This document shows, piece by piece, positions 10,765-24,100 of a DNA stretch of 64,000 nt. A program made the translations under genes and the position numbers. Each line of letters begins with the position of its first letter. Position 1 is the stretch's first letter. Under the pieces are notes generated by a model. That model worked only from the letters and a program-made list of their open reading frames with translations, did not search any database and was not told the origin of the DNA. The stretch comes from Haematococcus lacustris (lineage: Eukaryota; Chlorophyta; Chlorophyceae; Chlamydomonadales; Haematococcaceae), in the NCBI GenBank assembly GCA_030144725.1, contig JASKMD010000029.1:8166443-8230442 (forward strand), in the 5' to 3' direction.

Positions 10765-12513
10765 CACCTGATGATGTGGCTTACACCGCTTAAGCCGTCA
10801 GCCGTTAGGCTGCTAGGCCGCCCTCCCCCTCTAGGGGTTCGGGACTTTCTGTAACGCATTTCATAGCAAGGTGCACAAACAAAGGTGCACATGGGCTCAA
10901 CATGAAGTCATGCAAGTTCTCATTATTGTTCTGTAAAGTCATGGCAAACTCCGGCTGCTCCCTGATGGAACTCGTGGCAGTGCACTCAAAGATGAAATGC
11001 ATGGCGTCATCCACTACCCCCTCTGTGCATCTGGTGCATGTGCGATCAATGAAAGTTACCCCCTCAAACCGAGCCTTCTCCACCCCCAGACCGCTGTTGC
11101 CTAACCTGAACCTAGTCAAGCTCGTGCGAACTTCTGTAGAGAGCTGTCTGTTCAGTAGGTGTGGTGCCATGTGATTGATGCCAATGCCGTCCCCATGCTT
11201 GAACCATGCAGCATACGAGCATCTCTCCCGATGCACCGTCTCAGGCAGTCTAGGGTCTCCCTCAAACCCAACCCAACGCCTCCCCCACCTCTCGAGCCAC
11301 TTGACTTCCATAGCCTTGGTGCCTAGGACCATGTCCGGGCTCAGGGTAAACTCATCCCCCATCAGCTCTCTGGCGGCCAGCTGGAACTGAGCACTCCAGC
11401 TGGCCTGGCAACTCCTCCCTAATTCCACATCTGCCTTAATGACCCTCATTAACAGGTCACTGTGGGATAGTTTGGCAGTGTTCCAGAACTTGCATGCAGC
11501 CCTAAACCAGTAAAGCTGGAGGGGCAGCTGCCCCAACTCATGCAGCACCATCAGCCCTGACACTGAGCTACGAACCCTGGCAGCAAACCTGAGAAAGCTG
11601 AGCATGCGTGTTTGCACTGGGTTAGAGAGTTGCACACCATGCCCAAGGAAAGCAGTGCCCCAAACCTGGCTGCCATACAGCCCTAAGGGGAGCACGAACG
11701 CTCTGATGAGGTGACACAGGGCAAAAGGATCATGCAGCACCCCATACTCTCTAGCACGGTTGCATGCTTGGCGCATGGCGAGGAACATGCCAGCCCTCAT
11801 ATGAGTGGCAGCAAAAGCAGGGGTGGCGCTGGGATTAAAATGCATGCCTAAGTACTTGAACTCTCTCACCACAGGCAGGATCTCATGCTTGTACCCAATG
11901 CAAGGTGCTGCAGTTTGTGAGTTGCCATTGAAAACCATCACCTTTGACTTGCCCACATTGACTGTAAGGTGTTTCCTGTCTGCAAAGCCTTGTAGCTGGC
12001 AGACCAGCCGCTGCAGCCCGTGGGGCGAGGTGCTCACCAGGGTCAGGTCATCAGCATACATGAAGTGGGTAACAGGTGTGCCTTGCACCCTCACAGCATC
12101 AACAGGGCCTAGGAACTCCTTACTAATGTCGTGAACATAGAGAGCAAACAGGAGTGGGCTGATGGGGCAGCCTTGCTTGACACCTTGGTCAGGAGTCACA
12201 GGGGGGGTGCGGTGGGGGCCATCTATCAGCACATAGTTGTCATCCCTATACAGACCCTCCAGGCAGGCAAGCAAGGGCTGTGGCAGCTTGATCCCAACCC
12301 GCAAGTGCTCCCACAATTGTTGTCGAGGTATGTGGTCATAGGCCTGTTTGAAGTCAATGAAGGCAGTGAAAAGCTTGCGGTGCTTGGCATCTGCGCTAGC
12401 CTTTTGAGCGTGGACAAGATGGCGCAGAATGAACATGGGTTGCATGGTGCTGCGTCCCGGGATGAACCCAAACTGCTCAGCTGGCAGCACTTTATGTGTC
12501 ATGCACCTGATGA
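10765..12513 (-). mobile_element. 5'-truncated LINE retrotransposon
   Basis: A non-LTR element whose 3' end (in its own sense) lies at the left. Its 3' end is shared with the fragment at 25731-26000, ending GTAAGCCACATCATCA. The direct repeat CACCTGATGA at 10765-10774 and 12504-12513 may be the target-site duplication, although part of it overlaps the element end. The 5' half, including any endonuclease region, is absent, as expected from incomplete reverse transcription. Confidence 0.85.
10805..12502 (-). CDS. LINE reverse transcriptase, partial (565 residues)
   Basis: Reverse transcriptase for target-primed copying of the element. Motifs in order: QFGFIPGRST near residue 10; FIDFKQAYD (motif A, catalytic Asp) near 47; GVKQGCPISPLLFALY (motif B) near 107; FMYADDLTLVS (motif C, the two catalytic Asp) near 147; then a thumb and connection region. 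The C-terminus has CTRC...HFIFEC, a zinc-knuckle-like motif common in LINE proteins. The frame is open from the truncation point to the stop, so this copy is young or recently active, but it lacks its N-terminal part and promoter. The first Met is at the truncation edge and is not a genuine start. Confidence 0.92.
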   Translation of the reverse strand: MTHKVLPAEQFGFIPGRSTMQPMFILRHLVHAQKASADAKHRKLFTAFIDFKQAYDHIPRQQLWEHLRVGIKLPQPLLACLEGLYRDDNYVLIDGPHRTPPVTPDQGVKQGCPISPLLFALYVHDISKEFLGPVDAVRVQGTPVTHFMYADDLTLVSTSPHGLQRLVCQLQGFADRKHLTVNVGKSKVMVFNGNSQTAAPCIGYKHEILPVVREFKYLGMHFNPSATPAFAATHMRAGMFLAMRQACNRAREYGVLHDPFALCHLIRAFVLPLGLYGSQVWGTAFLGHGVQLSNPVQTRMLSFLRFAARVRSSVSGLMVLHELGQLPLQLYWFRAACKFWNTAKLSHSDLLMRVIKADVELGRSCQASWSAQFQLAARELMGDEFTLSPDMVLGTKAMEVKWLERWGRRWVGFEGDPRLPETVHRERCSYAAWFKHGDGIGINHMAPHLLNRQLSTEVRTSLTRFRLGNSGLGVEKARFEGVTFIDRTCTRCTEGVVDDAMHFIFECTATSSIREQPEFAMTLQNNNENLHDFMLSPCAPLFVHLAMKCVTESPEPLEGEGGLAA

Positions 12514-12524
12514 ATCAGATCTCA

Positions 12525-12620
12525 CAAACACACACACACCAGAATGGCTGTGCTGGAGTGAGCATTAGGCACACTAGCAGTAGCCTTTACAATAATGTGC
12601 TCGCAACCTGTGTTTGATTA
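12525..12620 (+). repeat. Interspersed repeat, copy 2
   Basis: Matches 4020-4130 (GCATTAGGCAC, AGTAGCCTTTACAAT, GCTCGCAACCTG). It directly abuts the LINE insertion. On the - strand it also supplies TGTAA (12591-12587), a possible poly(A) signal for the gene ending at 12844. Confidence 0.7.
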
Positions 12621-12843
12621 AATCTCAACAACTCTGTTTGGTGTAGCATGAGGGCTGTAGGCATGTGTCTCTCTTAGTCCAACCAGTATACAAGCAGTAA
12701 CCCCGCATTAGAATGAGCATGAAACATTGCACCACTGTGCTAACGAGTTTGAAAGCAAGTGCAGGAACAGTTTGAACCGCGCTGACACGTGATAGCATAG
12801 TTCATGACACAAGACTGCGCTGCGGAGGATGAGACATGATGAG

Positions 12844-15800
12844 TCACTTGCGGTTGCGGTGGGCACTACCAGTGTTGGCATTGGCTGCAGGAGCACGGGC
12901 CGCCTTGTGCGCACTTTTGAGGGAGGACACTAAGGACTCCCGCTGAGCCAGCCAAGCCGTCCTCATATCTTCAGTGCTCTGCGAAGCAAGGCAGGGCCAA
13001 CACAAGCTGGCCAGTCACCACTAATGGCGTACCATTGAGTGGCAAGCACTGTTGGAGCATATGTCAAGGCTCTGGGGCATGGCCTTGGCTGGCAGCAAGC
13101 ATACTAAGCTTCAATGACTACTAAACAGCGGCAATGGTGCATCATGACAATATGATGATGACGACATCCCACACATGCTGGGTCAGGAAGATGCCTAAGA
13201 GGAACAATGCGAGCTACACAGGTATTGATTGGGGTGTGATTCTTGCCATTGGCATATACGGCGCAAGCTGCAAGCTAATGATGCTTGATTGGTTGCTGCC
13301 ATCGAGGGACAAAGGAAGGGAGGATGGGGAGGGAGGGAGGGAGGGTGAAGCTGTCAGCGCTATGCGTTGTGCAGTGCGATTAGCAGGCATGGGAAAGGGT
13401 GAGCAGAGGAGGGTGTTGAGCTGGTTGTGCTCCATGCTGGTGTTGTGCCGTTTGGGAGTAGGATGGGTGAGCGAGGATGGGCAAGGGGGGTTGGGAGCAG
13501 GCTAAGTAAAGCATGACATATGACCATAGCCTGCCAACATGATACCGCTACACCAGTACTCATGCAGCAGGGAGCAGCAGGGAGCAGGAAGGAGCAGCAG
13601 GAAGGTGGTATGCGCAGGTGGAGATGCATGAGGTGGAGGCGAGGAGGGAGGCATGCCACCAAGGGCTGTGAAGTGCTAACACACTGCAAAGCAGGGAAAC
13701 CCTCATCCACCACACCCTCCAACTAGCTGCTGGCCTGCCGACCTGACCTTGTTCCGCATGAAGCTGGTGGCAAACTGCAGCCCCACACCTCCCAAGCCGC
13801 TACTGGCCTGCAGGCTCAGGCGGCTGCCTTGCAGCCCTGCAGCTGGTGCTGTGCCCGCAGCTGCTGCCTGCGGCACAGCTGCAGTGCTGCCTGGTGGCAG
13901 AGGTGCGGCGCCACGTGACAGTGGTGTGGGCACAGGGCGATGGGCTGGGGTGTCAGCGGGAGGAGCCAGGCCCTGGGCAGGGGCCCTGCTGCTGTTGTGC
14001 TGCTGGACACCAGGGGAGGCGGAGGCCAGGGGTGCGATTGGAGGCCGGGGGGCCACCTTCTGGCCAGACCCCGCTGCTGTGCTGCTGTGCAGAACCTGCC
14101 CACTGGCTCCTGCTGCTCCTGCTGCCCCTGTAGCTGCTCCAGCTGCCATTGTTGGTAGTTCCGCGGGACCAAAGAAGCTGAAGCTGAATGTAGAGGCGGC
14201 TGCAACTGGCTTGCTGGGCTGGAGGAGTACTTGTGTAGGTGGAGGCGGGGCTGCTCCAGCTGCAACTCTGCTCAGCCCTGCCCCTAAGGCCAACCCCCCT
14301 GGCTTGCTGACCAGTTGGTGGCCCCCCTGGTGGCCTTCCTCCCAGCCCTTGCCCGCACTCAGCCCAGGTTCTGGGGCTGATGCAGCAGCCTCTCTACTTT
14401 GCTGCCCTGTGTCTGCTGCGTTTGAAGCAGCTGCCTGGCTGCTCACCAAGCCTGGCTGAGCCAAGGCCTGCAGGACTGGCCCCCTCGCCTCCTGCCTCTG
14501 CCCAGGCAGACTCCCCTGGCCCACCCCCTCAGCTGCAGCCAGCCCTGCGGTCCCTCCCCCAGCGGCTACCTGGGGCAGCCTGGCAGGTGCCGCCTTGGCC
14601 CTCGCAGCTGCGGAGGCAGCGCTGGCACGCCCCGCCTTGACTTCACTGCGCCCCTCCACGACCAAAGCAGCGGCAGCTCTGGCTGTGAGAGCAGTAGTCA
14701 GGGCGGGTGCATCAGGAGCTCCGCCCGCTGCTTGGGGTGACCCCTCTGGAGGTGCACTCGTCTGGTGTTTGTGTGATGGAGGGTGGCCAGCTGCAGCCCG
14801 CCTTGCAGCTGAAGCATGGCCAGCAGGAGTAGGAGGCTGGGAGGGACACAGCAGCTGCGTGTTACCTGGAGGCACTGCTCCTGGGCCTGGCCCTACCCTG
14901 CTGTCCATGCCCCCTCGCCCCCTCTCCCTCCCCCTTGCACCACCATCACCACTACTACCGCCGCTGTGATGGCCGCTTGCAACCCCGGTGGCTGCCGTAG
15001 GGTCGTCGTCGCTGTGTACGTCTCGAAAGTGCTCCTCACTGTCACTGTCGCTGCCAAAGCGCGCCAGCAGTTGCCGCTTGCTGGGGGTCAGGGCCTTAGT
15101 GGACAGCTGCTTGGCGGTTGGACGTGGCAATGCTCCTGCTGGGGCTACTCCTGCTGGGGCTGCTCCTGTCGGGGTTGTTCCTGCTGGGGCTGCTCCTGCT
15201 GGGGTTGGGGCTGTTCCTGCTGGGGCTGGGGCTGCTGGGGCTGGGGCTCGAGATGATGCCAGAGCTATCCTAGTCACAGGGAGCTGGGTGCGGGGTGAAG
15301 GCAGGCAGGGGGAGGGCGAGTGGGCCGTGGACTTGTCAACCTTTGTGGCCTTGCTTAGGTGGTGTCTCGCATACTCATGAAGCTCTGGCCCCCCATCCTC
15401 TCCCTCGCTCTGCTCCTCTTCTCCACCATCCTCCATTGCCTGCACCTTCTGCTTCCCTTCCTGCCCCCCTTCCTCCAATGCCTCCTCCTCCTCCTCCTCC
15501 CCCTCCTCCACCACCTTCCCCTCCTGCCCCCCCTCCTCCTCCTGCTCCCCCTCCTCCAATGACGCCTGCTCCCCCTCCTCCTCCCCCTCCTCCACCACCT
15601 TCCCCTGCTCCCCTTCCTCCCCGTCTGCACCAGGCCCACCTCCAGCTGCACCTCTGCCATCCCTTTGCACTTGCCTCCCACCCACCCCTGCCTTCCCCTT
15701 GCCTTCAAGGTCCGAGTCAGAGTCCGAGTTGAAGCGGTCCAGGTCTTCGCTTACCCCCCCTGCCTGCCCCTCACTGCCGCCATGGCTCATGACACCGTGC

Positions 15801-18063
15801 ATCACAGCACCTTGTCCCAGGCCAGCAGCCCCCTCCCTCTCCCCCTCCTCCTCGTCACCAAACTCCACCACAGCCAGGTCTGCGGCCGGGACTGAGCTAA
15901 ATGTGCTGGTTGCTGTGGTTCTGCCCCTGGTCTTGCGCTTGGCGGCAGCGGCTGTAGCAGCGGCGGCGGCTGCCTCTGCCTTTAGGTTGGCTGTTTTGAT
16001 GGACTTGATGACCTTCAGGTAGGCATGCTTCTCTTGGCTTAGGAGGGGGGGCGCAGGGGCAGCAGGGGCAGCCTGCACCAAACACAGCCCATGCCACAGT
16101 GTCAGCAGCAAGGGCAGGCGTTTCCGTCACTAGGGAAACCGCAGAGGGCATCGCTTGCCCTGCGCAGGGCGTCTTGATGTTACCTTTGCCTTTTTTTCTG
16201 AACCCTTGTCTTGCGTGTTCTCTATGTTCCTGCTTCACTCGCCTCAACTGTACTAGCTTCTGGTCGGTAGCCATCTCATATAGAGCCAGCCATGCCACGA
16301 TGGCGATGGCTTGAATACAGCACCCTGATGGCCTGCTGCACTTCTTCTGTCTCGTTCTCTAGCAGCCTGACTGCCAGCCCAGCCTGACTGCCAGCCCAGC
16401 CAGGCACACCCAGCAGCCGCACTGTCTGGCCACCATGCAGGTGGTGCATTGGAGCACAGCAGTGCTGCACCTTGCCTTAGCTGAGCTTCCCCCTCACCTG
16501 TGTTGCCCCAGCCTGCCTGCCAACCGCTGCCTTGTGCTGTTGCTGCTGTTGGCCGCCTGGCCCTGCTGCGGGGGCTGCCTCCACTGTGCCCACAGCTGCT
16601 GCCCAGGCATCAGCTCCAGGAGGTGTGCTGGTGGTGCCAGGGGATACTGGCTGGGTGCTGCTGCTGCTGCCATGCAGGGCCATGGTGCCTGCTGCAGCCA
16701 GCCCAGGCTCAGGGTCTGCTGGGTGCGTCCTGATGGGGCCTGAGCCAGGAGGAGGGGTGGGGTCCCACAACCGATTACGTACATACACGGAGCTACATGG
16801 GGGGCGGCAGCATGAGCATGTCAGGTGCATATACGCCAGGGTGGGGCCAGGGGCTGGGTAGGTTGGCGTAGATGGGGCTGGCTGGGTGACTATGGCTGAC
16901 TCACGCCTGGTGAGGTGTGGTGAGGTGTGGTGAGGTGCAGTGCTACAGAGGAGGTGTTTAAATGCTAAACAAACACACTCGGCACCACCACGATGCATAG
17001 CAGGCAGAGCACGAGCAACAGGGGCAGCAAGGGCATTAGGGGTAGAAGGATGGGCAGTAAGGGCAGCATGGGCAGGAGGGGAGGCAGGGGGAGCAGGAGT
17101 GGCAGCAGCAGGGCAGCAGGGATGCGGCCTGCCTGTTGGGGGTGTAAGATACCTGTTGGGGGTGTGGTCATAAGTCCAAGCCAGAGTTCGTAGGGGCTTG
17201 GGGGCTGCTGGCTTGAACACTCGGCACACGCCCTTAGCTGCCTCTGGGCCCAAGGCTACTTTCAGCACCTGCAGCCATGAACCTGCTGGTGACGTTGGCA
17301 CCAGTCCAGGCAGCCTTCAGGTCACTATGTGTATGCCACATGCATACCAGCTGCTGGCTAGCTGCACTTGCACTTGCTAGCTGTGTCTGAGGAGGACAAG
17401 GAAGGGAAAGGGCGGCCAAGCAACAAGCTGTGCGCTCTTGAGAAAACGCCATGAATTTCCACACCTACCTTGCACTTTCTCTTGCGGCGGGCACTGACAA
17501 CAAGGGTGAGAGGGTGGGAGGAGTCCAGGGGCAGCGGCACCCCGTCCCACTCCCACTGCTCCCACTCCTCCTCTGGTGTTGTTGCCTTGGGCAGCTGCCG
17601 CCTCCGTTTGTTGGGGAGAGGCACTGTGGTGTCTCTACCATTGGCTGCATCCTCCTCCCACTCTGCTTGCAAGCGCTCTGTGAAGCTGGGCTTGGCGATC
17701 TCAACCCGAAGGGTGTGTCCTCGCCACCTGCTGTGGTTATACTGGAGACACAATGCACTACATGTATGGCTTGATGCTGTACTGCTGACAATGTCACAGG
17801 CGACCTGCACAGCTGCAGCTGCCACTGACCAGGCTCAGGCATCGGCCCACTGAAGCTGTGTCTTTGGGTGTGAGTGTAACGTAGGCAAACCCACGGCTGA
17901 TTTTGTTCGCTTGTGAGTTTGGTTGCGAAGTATTCACGGACGTGGAGGGGATTAACACGGAGGCGGGCTCGCCAAATGTGAGAAATCGCTGTGCAAGGTC
18001 TGCTTCATCGATGTCCGGGGGAAGGCCACCGACGAACAGTTTGACTGGGCGTAGGTCGCCCAT
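12844..18063 (-). CDS. RRM protein, nucleolar protein 8 (NOL8)-like
   Basis: The first exon (18063-17830) and second (17741-17469) encode an RRM: VKLFVGGLPPDIDEADL (RNP2), RGFAYVTL (RNP1), then HTLRVEIAKPSFTERLQAEW. Exon 3 is 17268-17153. A large exon 16072-13748 (775 codons) is acidic and Ser/Glu/Ala-rich, with FGSDSDSEEHF and FSFSFFG. The last exon, 12978-12844, ends W-L-A-Q-R-E-S-L and SAHKAARA with a basic tail. RRM at the start, FGSDSE-type and FSFF motifs, and a final W...R..L...HK.A element match the layout of NOL8, a nucleolar protein in large-subunit ribosome assembly. Exons between 17153 and 16072 (around 16700-16480 and 16330-16190) are visible but their joins are not settled. The name rests on motif order, not on alignment. 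Confidence 0.65.
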
Positions 18064-18179
18064 GGGGGGACTACATTCGCCGCCGAACACTGTGAATTGG
18101 AAAGAAATGAGCATGTGTGAAATTGGTTACATGCATTGCCAGCGGGTGCTGCAGAGCCAACTGCGCTAGTCAGTAGCAC
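18064..18179. promoter_or_regulatory. Divergent promoter region
   Basis: About 116 bases separate the ATG of the NOL8-like gene (-) from the first candidate ATG of the large + gene. Both 5' UTRs and any shared promoter must lie here or overlap the genes. No TATA box is evident. Confidence 0.4.
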
Positions 18180-21100
18180 ATGGGTGGACGTCGTAGGAGT
18201 ATCGGCAAGGTGGGCGCCGCGACAGGTAGTGTTACCGCAAAGCAAGAACACGTAACAGTTGCTGTCAAGGAAACACACGGACTATCAGTGGGTTCGTTTG
18301 CTTTGAGTCAACGCCCTCAGTCAACGCCGCGGGTCAAATCTGCGGTTTCTATACGAGACTCTTCGGCGTGCAACTGCAGAGTTTCTGGAGCTGCGTCTAG
18401 AATGATGCTTTCCTGGCAGTACGCCTGGTCGGGTTAGGATCAGTCCCTGCCAACCTGGCTGAGGCTGTGCCTGGCCTGGCTGTTAGCAGCGCTCAAGTTC
18501 AGCTGGCAGCACAGCAACTTGGTGCATTGCACGCACGCTTGCTGCAAACCTGCCCTTCCTCCAAACACCCCAGCATCAGCCGCCGCCAGAGCCAAGTTCA
18601 CCGCGGTGACAGTGAGCTTGAAGCTGTGATAGAAGCTATCCCTGAAGATCCTGCTATTGAGGCTGCAGCCCAGCTCCCAGACTGGCCCCAAGATCTAACA
18701 TATCATCACATACAACAGAGTCTTGACTGCCAGCCAACAAGCAAGGTCTGCAGCTCTACTGGTGAGTGCCTAGCTGTGGGTTTCCGCTCTCACAATAGAG
18801 GTTTAGCACAACGAACAAGATCTCATCACCATAGGAGCGGCAAACCCCGTTCCTCGCCCTTCCCTGGCACACTGCTAGTGCATGGCTATGTTGGTCTATC
18901 ATTCTGTGCGTATTTTTGCTTGGCTCATCCCATCTCTGTCACTCATGGCTTTGCCTTTACTCCCCTACCTTGCAGAGTTGTTGCTGGACGTTGATCTGTC
19001 AAGCAGGGACCTGGACTTGCTAAACAGCTTATCCCCTGCAGAGGTGTGCAAAGCCTACTCATGCTTGCTGTAGAGTATGGGTTAGCCCTAGGCAACACTG
19101 GTGGGATTGCTGTAGCACACATAGCACTTGTGTTGCTCAACACAGGAGTTATCCCCTTCATCTACTGGAGATCGCTTGTTTCCCTCCCTGATAGACGAGC
19201 CGCTGATTATGGCAACACACCTGCCAGGCACTAGATATGAGCAAACCCAGGACTGTGGCCCAGCCCACCCGTCTGACGCCCTGAAGGCTCGCCGCCGCCC
19301 ACCTCCCATCAACACCCAGCTGTCATGTGAAAGCATGGCGTCTGCACATGCTGAGAAAGTGTCGCCAGCGGGGAGACATGTAAGGTTAGATACTTGCCCC
19401 CACCTTCTTGTTTCACATCCTTGCGTTGAGTACGCAGTTGGAAAGTTGCCGCCTACTGTAGGCTTATGGTGTATGGTGTTGCTGGTCATATGAAGAGACT
19501 TTGCCACCATGACTGATAGCTTGCCCACTAGCTCTTGCACTGGCTTACCTGCTATCATGCAGACAACCTGGGCATGGTACCAACCACACGGTGCCGACTG
19601 GTGGCCCAATGCAACCATTCATGATGTATCCAGCAGCAGCAGCACCGCCACAGCAGCAACAGCACTACAAGCCATACAGCACAGCCATGTTTAGGGACAC
19701 AGCTACTCCTGACCAGCATGGCCGTGGCTGGGACGCTGCACCTGGCCCGTACTCAGCCATCCCTGACCGCCAGCCAGCCATAAAGAGAAACGAGGACGGT
19801 GCCAAGCGTGGGCTGGGTGCGCTGTTTGGCGGCAGCAAGCCAAAGCAACCTCCTGCCATCACCCTTGTCTCAGGCCCAGACCACCTAGGGCCGCTGCAGC
19901 GTGCACGCTTGGTCAATGGGCCGCTTGCCCCTCCCATCCCGCAGACCTTACCACTGCCAGCATGCCTGGACACCGCACCCAGTGGGGCGGCACCAAGAAA
20001 GCCTGGCGGCTATGGACAACCCTACCAAGCCCATACAGCAAAGATGCCAGCAGACGTGGCACCCAACCCTGGCATGTGTAGAACGGCTCGCCAGGATGCA
20101 AATCTGCATGGATCAGTACCACCTGGCTACCCTCCAAGTCAACAGGCGTACACGCCGCAGCATCAGCAGCACCCACCAGCCCCTCAGCCCTTCCCCTGCC
20201 CCACAGCTGCGGACCCCCAAGCTGCCCTACCAGCAGTCCGCAGCATGCTGTCGTCCAAGCCTATGCCCACGATGCTTCCAGTGCACGACCGGCCTGGCCC
20301 CTTGGCGCGTGGGATAGCTGCGCGAGTCACTCAGGAGTAAGTGTTGCTGCGCTAAACAACTGTTGTTTTGCACGGCAACCATCATGTCATGCACTTAGTG
20401 CTCTGGTCACCCTCCACATCTCTCCTGGTCCAGCTAAGGTTTGTGTCTAGATGGGGCTGCATTTCACACCACGCTGTTTGCAGAAGCAACATGTGCATAG
20501 GCAGGCATACCACAATCCCATATGGGCTGCTATGCGAACCCATCTGCCAAGGATCCCAGACTGGCGTCTCAATTGCCACTCACCACGCTTGCTTCAGGCT
20601 AGCACAGCTGGTAGGCTTGTTACATACAGCAGCAGTACCGGCTCAAACGTATCTTACATTGTCAGGGTTTGCACGCGGATAGCATCACTTTAGCATCAAC
20701 ACACCAGCATGATTGCACAAGTCATCAGTTTGCGCACTTGCATGCTGCAGGAAGCCTGCTGCCCCACATGCACCAGACACCCAGCAGGTCTACAACATCA
20801 GGCCATCGCGCCCTGCATCCCAGACAGCCAGTTCCGTTAACCCACCCCAGGCACAGCCCCCATCAGCTCACAGACAGCAGTGCCATGCAGCCTCTGGTTT
20901 GAGGAAGAAGACACCTCCCATGCCCGCATTCCTCCGAGCAGCTGTGGCGAAGCCTTGCCTTGCCATTGAAGGTCCTCCTACAGCTGTGGATAGTGGCTTA
21001 GCCTGCTCAGCAGACATGGCTTGCTCTGCAGATGGTTCAGACGCCCTGCAGCTGGAGAGGCCAGGCACTGGTGATGTTTGTGCTGCAGCAGACCAGCAGC

Positions 21101-24100
21101 AAACCATCTCCTCCATAGATGCAGGCACACAGCAACAGCCGCCTGCAGCTGCCCCAGCAGGAGAGCCACTGCAGCCATACCCCACACTGCCACCACCAGA
21201 GGCATCTTGGAACAGTGAGCCAGACACATGGCACCTGGCCAGCTATGCTGCAGCGGGAGCACCCATTGAACCAACACAGCCGCCCCAGCCCAGCAGCCTC
21301 AGCCTGGGCCATCCCAGCTCCACTGAGACCTGCTCAGCCAGTAATGAGGTTGCGCTGTCTGATGCCTCAGGCTCAGTCCGTAATCCCACCCTCTGCGGCC
21401 AGCCAGTGTCAGTGAACAGTTCAGCCTGCTCCGTTTCAGCTGCCGAGCTTGTTGAGCGCTCAGCAGATGAGCGGTACGAGGAGCAATGTCTAACGGCACA
21501 GGACAGCGTTTACTACACAGGCCTCATGCCAGGCTCGTCCACTGCCAGCTCTCAGGATGAAGTTGGCTCTGCGATGCCAGCAGCAGTGCAGCCACAGCCT
21601 ACCAGCTGGCCATCCAGCAGCAGCTTGGATCAGTATGAGCAGTCCCAGGTTCAACCAATGGTGGCTCATGCAGTGCAGGGTGGGCTGGAGGGGTGTCAGC
21701 ACTCCACACATGACTTAGCTTCTCACAGCCAAGGTCAAGATAGCTGCACTGCCCAGCAACAGAACGGTAGCCCTGCACCTGAACAGCCTGCCAATGCTGA
21801 GCACGTGATGGAGCCTGCTGCTGCCACAAGCGACGTGGGCATGCTGGGGTCCATGCCACCAGATCAGCATGACCAGGAGGCAGATATTCCACCTGAGCAG
21901 GATTGCCAGAGTTTTGGTGCAGATGGGTCTGGGACAGCATCCTGTGCCGCTCAGCCATGGACAAACGTACTGCTGCACCAGCCAGCCACAGCCAATTCAG
22001 CTCCTGATGCAGCATGTGAGCACTCCTTTGACTTCCATAGAAGCAACCCAGGCCAGGTCACTGGCGGAGCAGCCCCTGACAGCCCCGAACAGGCTCCTGC
22101 TCGACAAGTCCATCATCATCAAGGCATGCGCAGCTCAGTGGCAGAACGAGCAAAATGGTTCCAGCAACAGCAGCAGCAGCCCAGTCCAGCAAACCCTCCT
22201 CTACCTCGCGCACGTCCAGCCTGCGTGCCTGAGCCCCAAGCCTTGAGCAGGCCTGCTGCTGGAGTGGCAGGGCCCACTGTGGTCTGGGCCAGCCCAGGCC
22301 TCACTGCCCTGTCACCGGCTTTCATCCGCCCAGGTGCCCACCCCATGCAGCAGCCCCGGCCATCAGCTTCAGCCCTCCCTGAGCATCCAGCCAGCAGCCA
22401 ACCAGCGTGCAGCAGCCAGCAGCTGCAGCAGCAGGAGAGCCAGCTCCATGGTCAGTATGAAGCCATGGACTGCCAGGCGCAGCTGATGCCAGGGCAGCAG
22501 CTAGTGACCCGCTCCCCTCGGGGCCAGGCCATCTCCACTGGGGGCCTCATGGCCCAGGAGGGCCCCAACCCTATGCAACAAGCTACGACGCAAGCTGGAC
22601 AGCGCTGGCTGTCAAGCCCTGGTGGTGTTCATGCCAACTCCGACTATGCAAACTGTTGTGCACCTGGCCAGCAGAGCAGCAGGGAGCAGACGCCTGAACA
22701 GGATGACAGGCCTCCACAACGCGTGGCCATGCCAGGTGCCAGCCCAGCACTCAGCATCACTGACTCTGCCTCCTCCCACCTGCCGCGTGCAGTGCCGACC
22801 CGGCAGGGAGGGGCAGGCTATGGAGGCGTTGCCGCCCACACCATGCCACCACCCATGCATCCCCTCCTGCCCTCAGCTCGCCCAGCTGAGAGCGCATGGG
22901 ATGCCAACCCTGCTGGCAGGCAGTGGCCAACCCAACCTCATGCCACGACCACCCAGTGCTGCGCTCCTGACGCTACATGCCAACCCGCAGCACCCCCCAT
23001 CCTGGATGGCAGCAGCCGGCGCTGCACGAGTGCATCATCAGCTCCTACCACCAAGTTTGCCCCCTTTCTGCCATGTGACAGATACACGTACCCTGCAGCT
23101 GCTGTGGACCCTGCAGCAGCACGATCAGTAGCAGACCCTCCCGTGCCTGTTGAAGCACAGATGCCTGGCCAACCCAGGCGGTCAATTTCACCGTATCAAC
23201 GCCAGATGTCCATTCCCGGGATCAGCCCCGCAGCCCTGGCCAGCATGGAGGGTCAGGAGGCTGCGGGTATCAGGGTTTGCTATGATCCACCAGGGCATCC
23301 CCTACCAGTTGCTGCTGCTGCCCAGCACCCCTCCTTTCCGCAAGTAGCCGCTGGACACCGACAGCATGCACCAGCAACCTCGCAGCCAGCCGTTCAGCCA
23401 GCTGCTGCAGCTCTGCACGTCAGGCGCCCATCCATCCCTGGCATCAGCCCAGAAACCTTGGACGAGCTGGAGCTGGGTGGACAGCTGGCAGACAGATACG
23501 GGGCCAACTCTCCCAGTGGCCCGGAAATGGTGATCACTGGGTTCCTAGGCGTGCCACACGCCAGCCTAGCTGACCAACCTGCGGGCAGGCGGCCTGCTGG
23601 CTACAGCTGGACAGAGGCGGAGCACCCTCAGGGCCCGGCTGGACCCAGGGCAGTGCCCCTTCCCCACCCCAACCATGAGGTGCCTGCAGTCAGCTGCAAT
23701 ACTGGCCTCCCATCGCCGCCGTCCACCACTCATCGCCTCTTGTCTATCCCTGGCGTCAGTCCAGCTGCTTTGGCTGCCATGGAGGGACCTGGTTTGCAGG
23801 CAGGGGGCCAGCCCATGTCCCAGCCTGCCGCAGCGGGGCTTGTTGCTGCACGACGGCAGCAGCTGTTACATCAGTCTGCACAGCATCAGCAGCAGAGGGC
23901 ACCCATCCCTCAGCCCCAGCATGCTCCCCCTGCTGCCCCAGCACAGCACTGGCAGGGCATGGCTGGACACAGCAATCAGGGACCAGAAGCAGTCGAACGC
24001 ACCCGCTCGGTCTCACCCATGGTCAGGCCACTCACGATTCCGGGCGTCAGCCCAGCTGCCATGGCTGCTATGTCTGAGCCGGTTCCACAGTACGCAGCTC

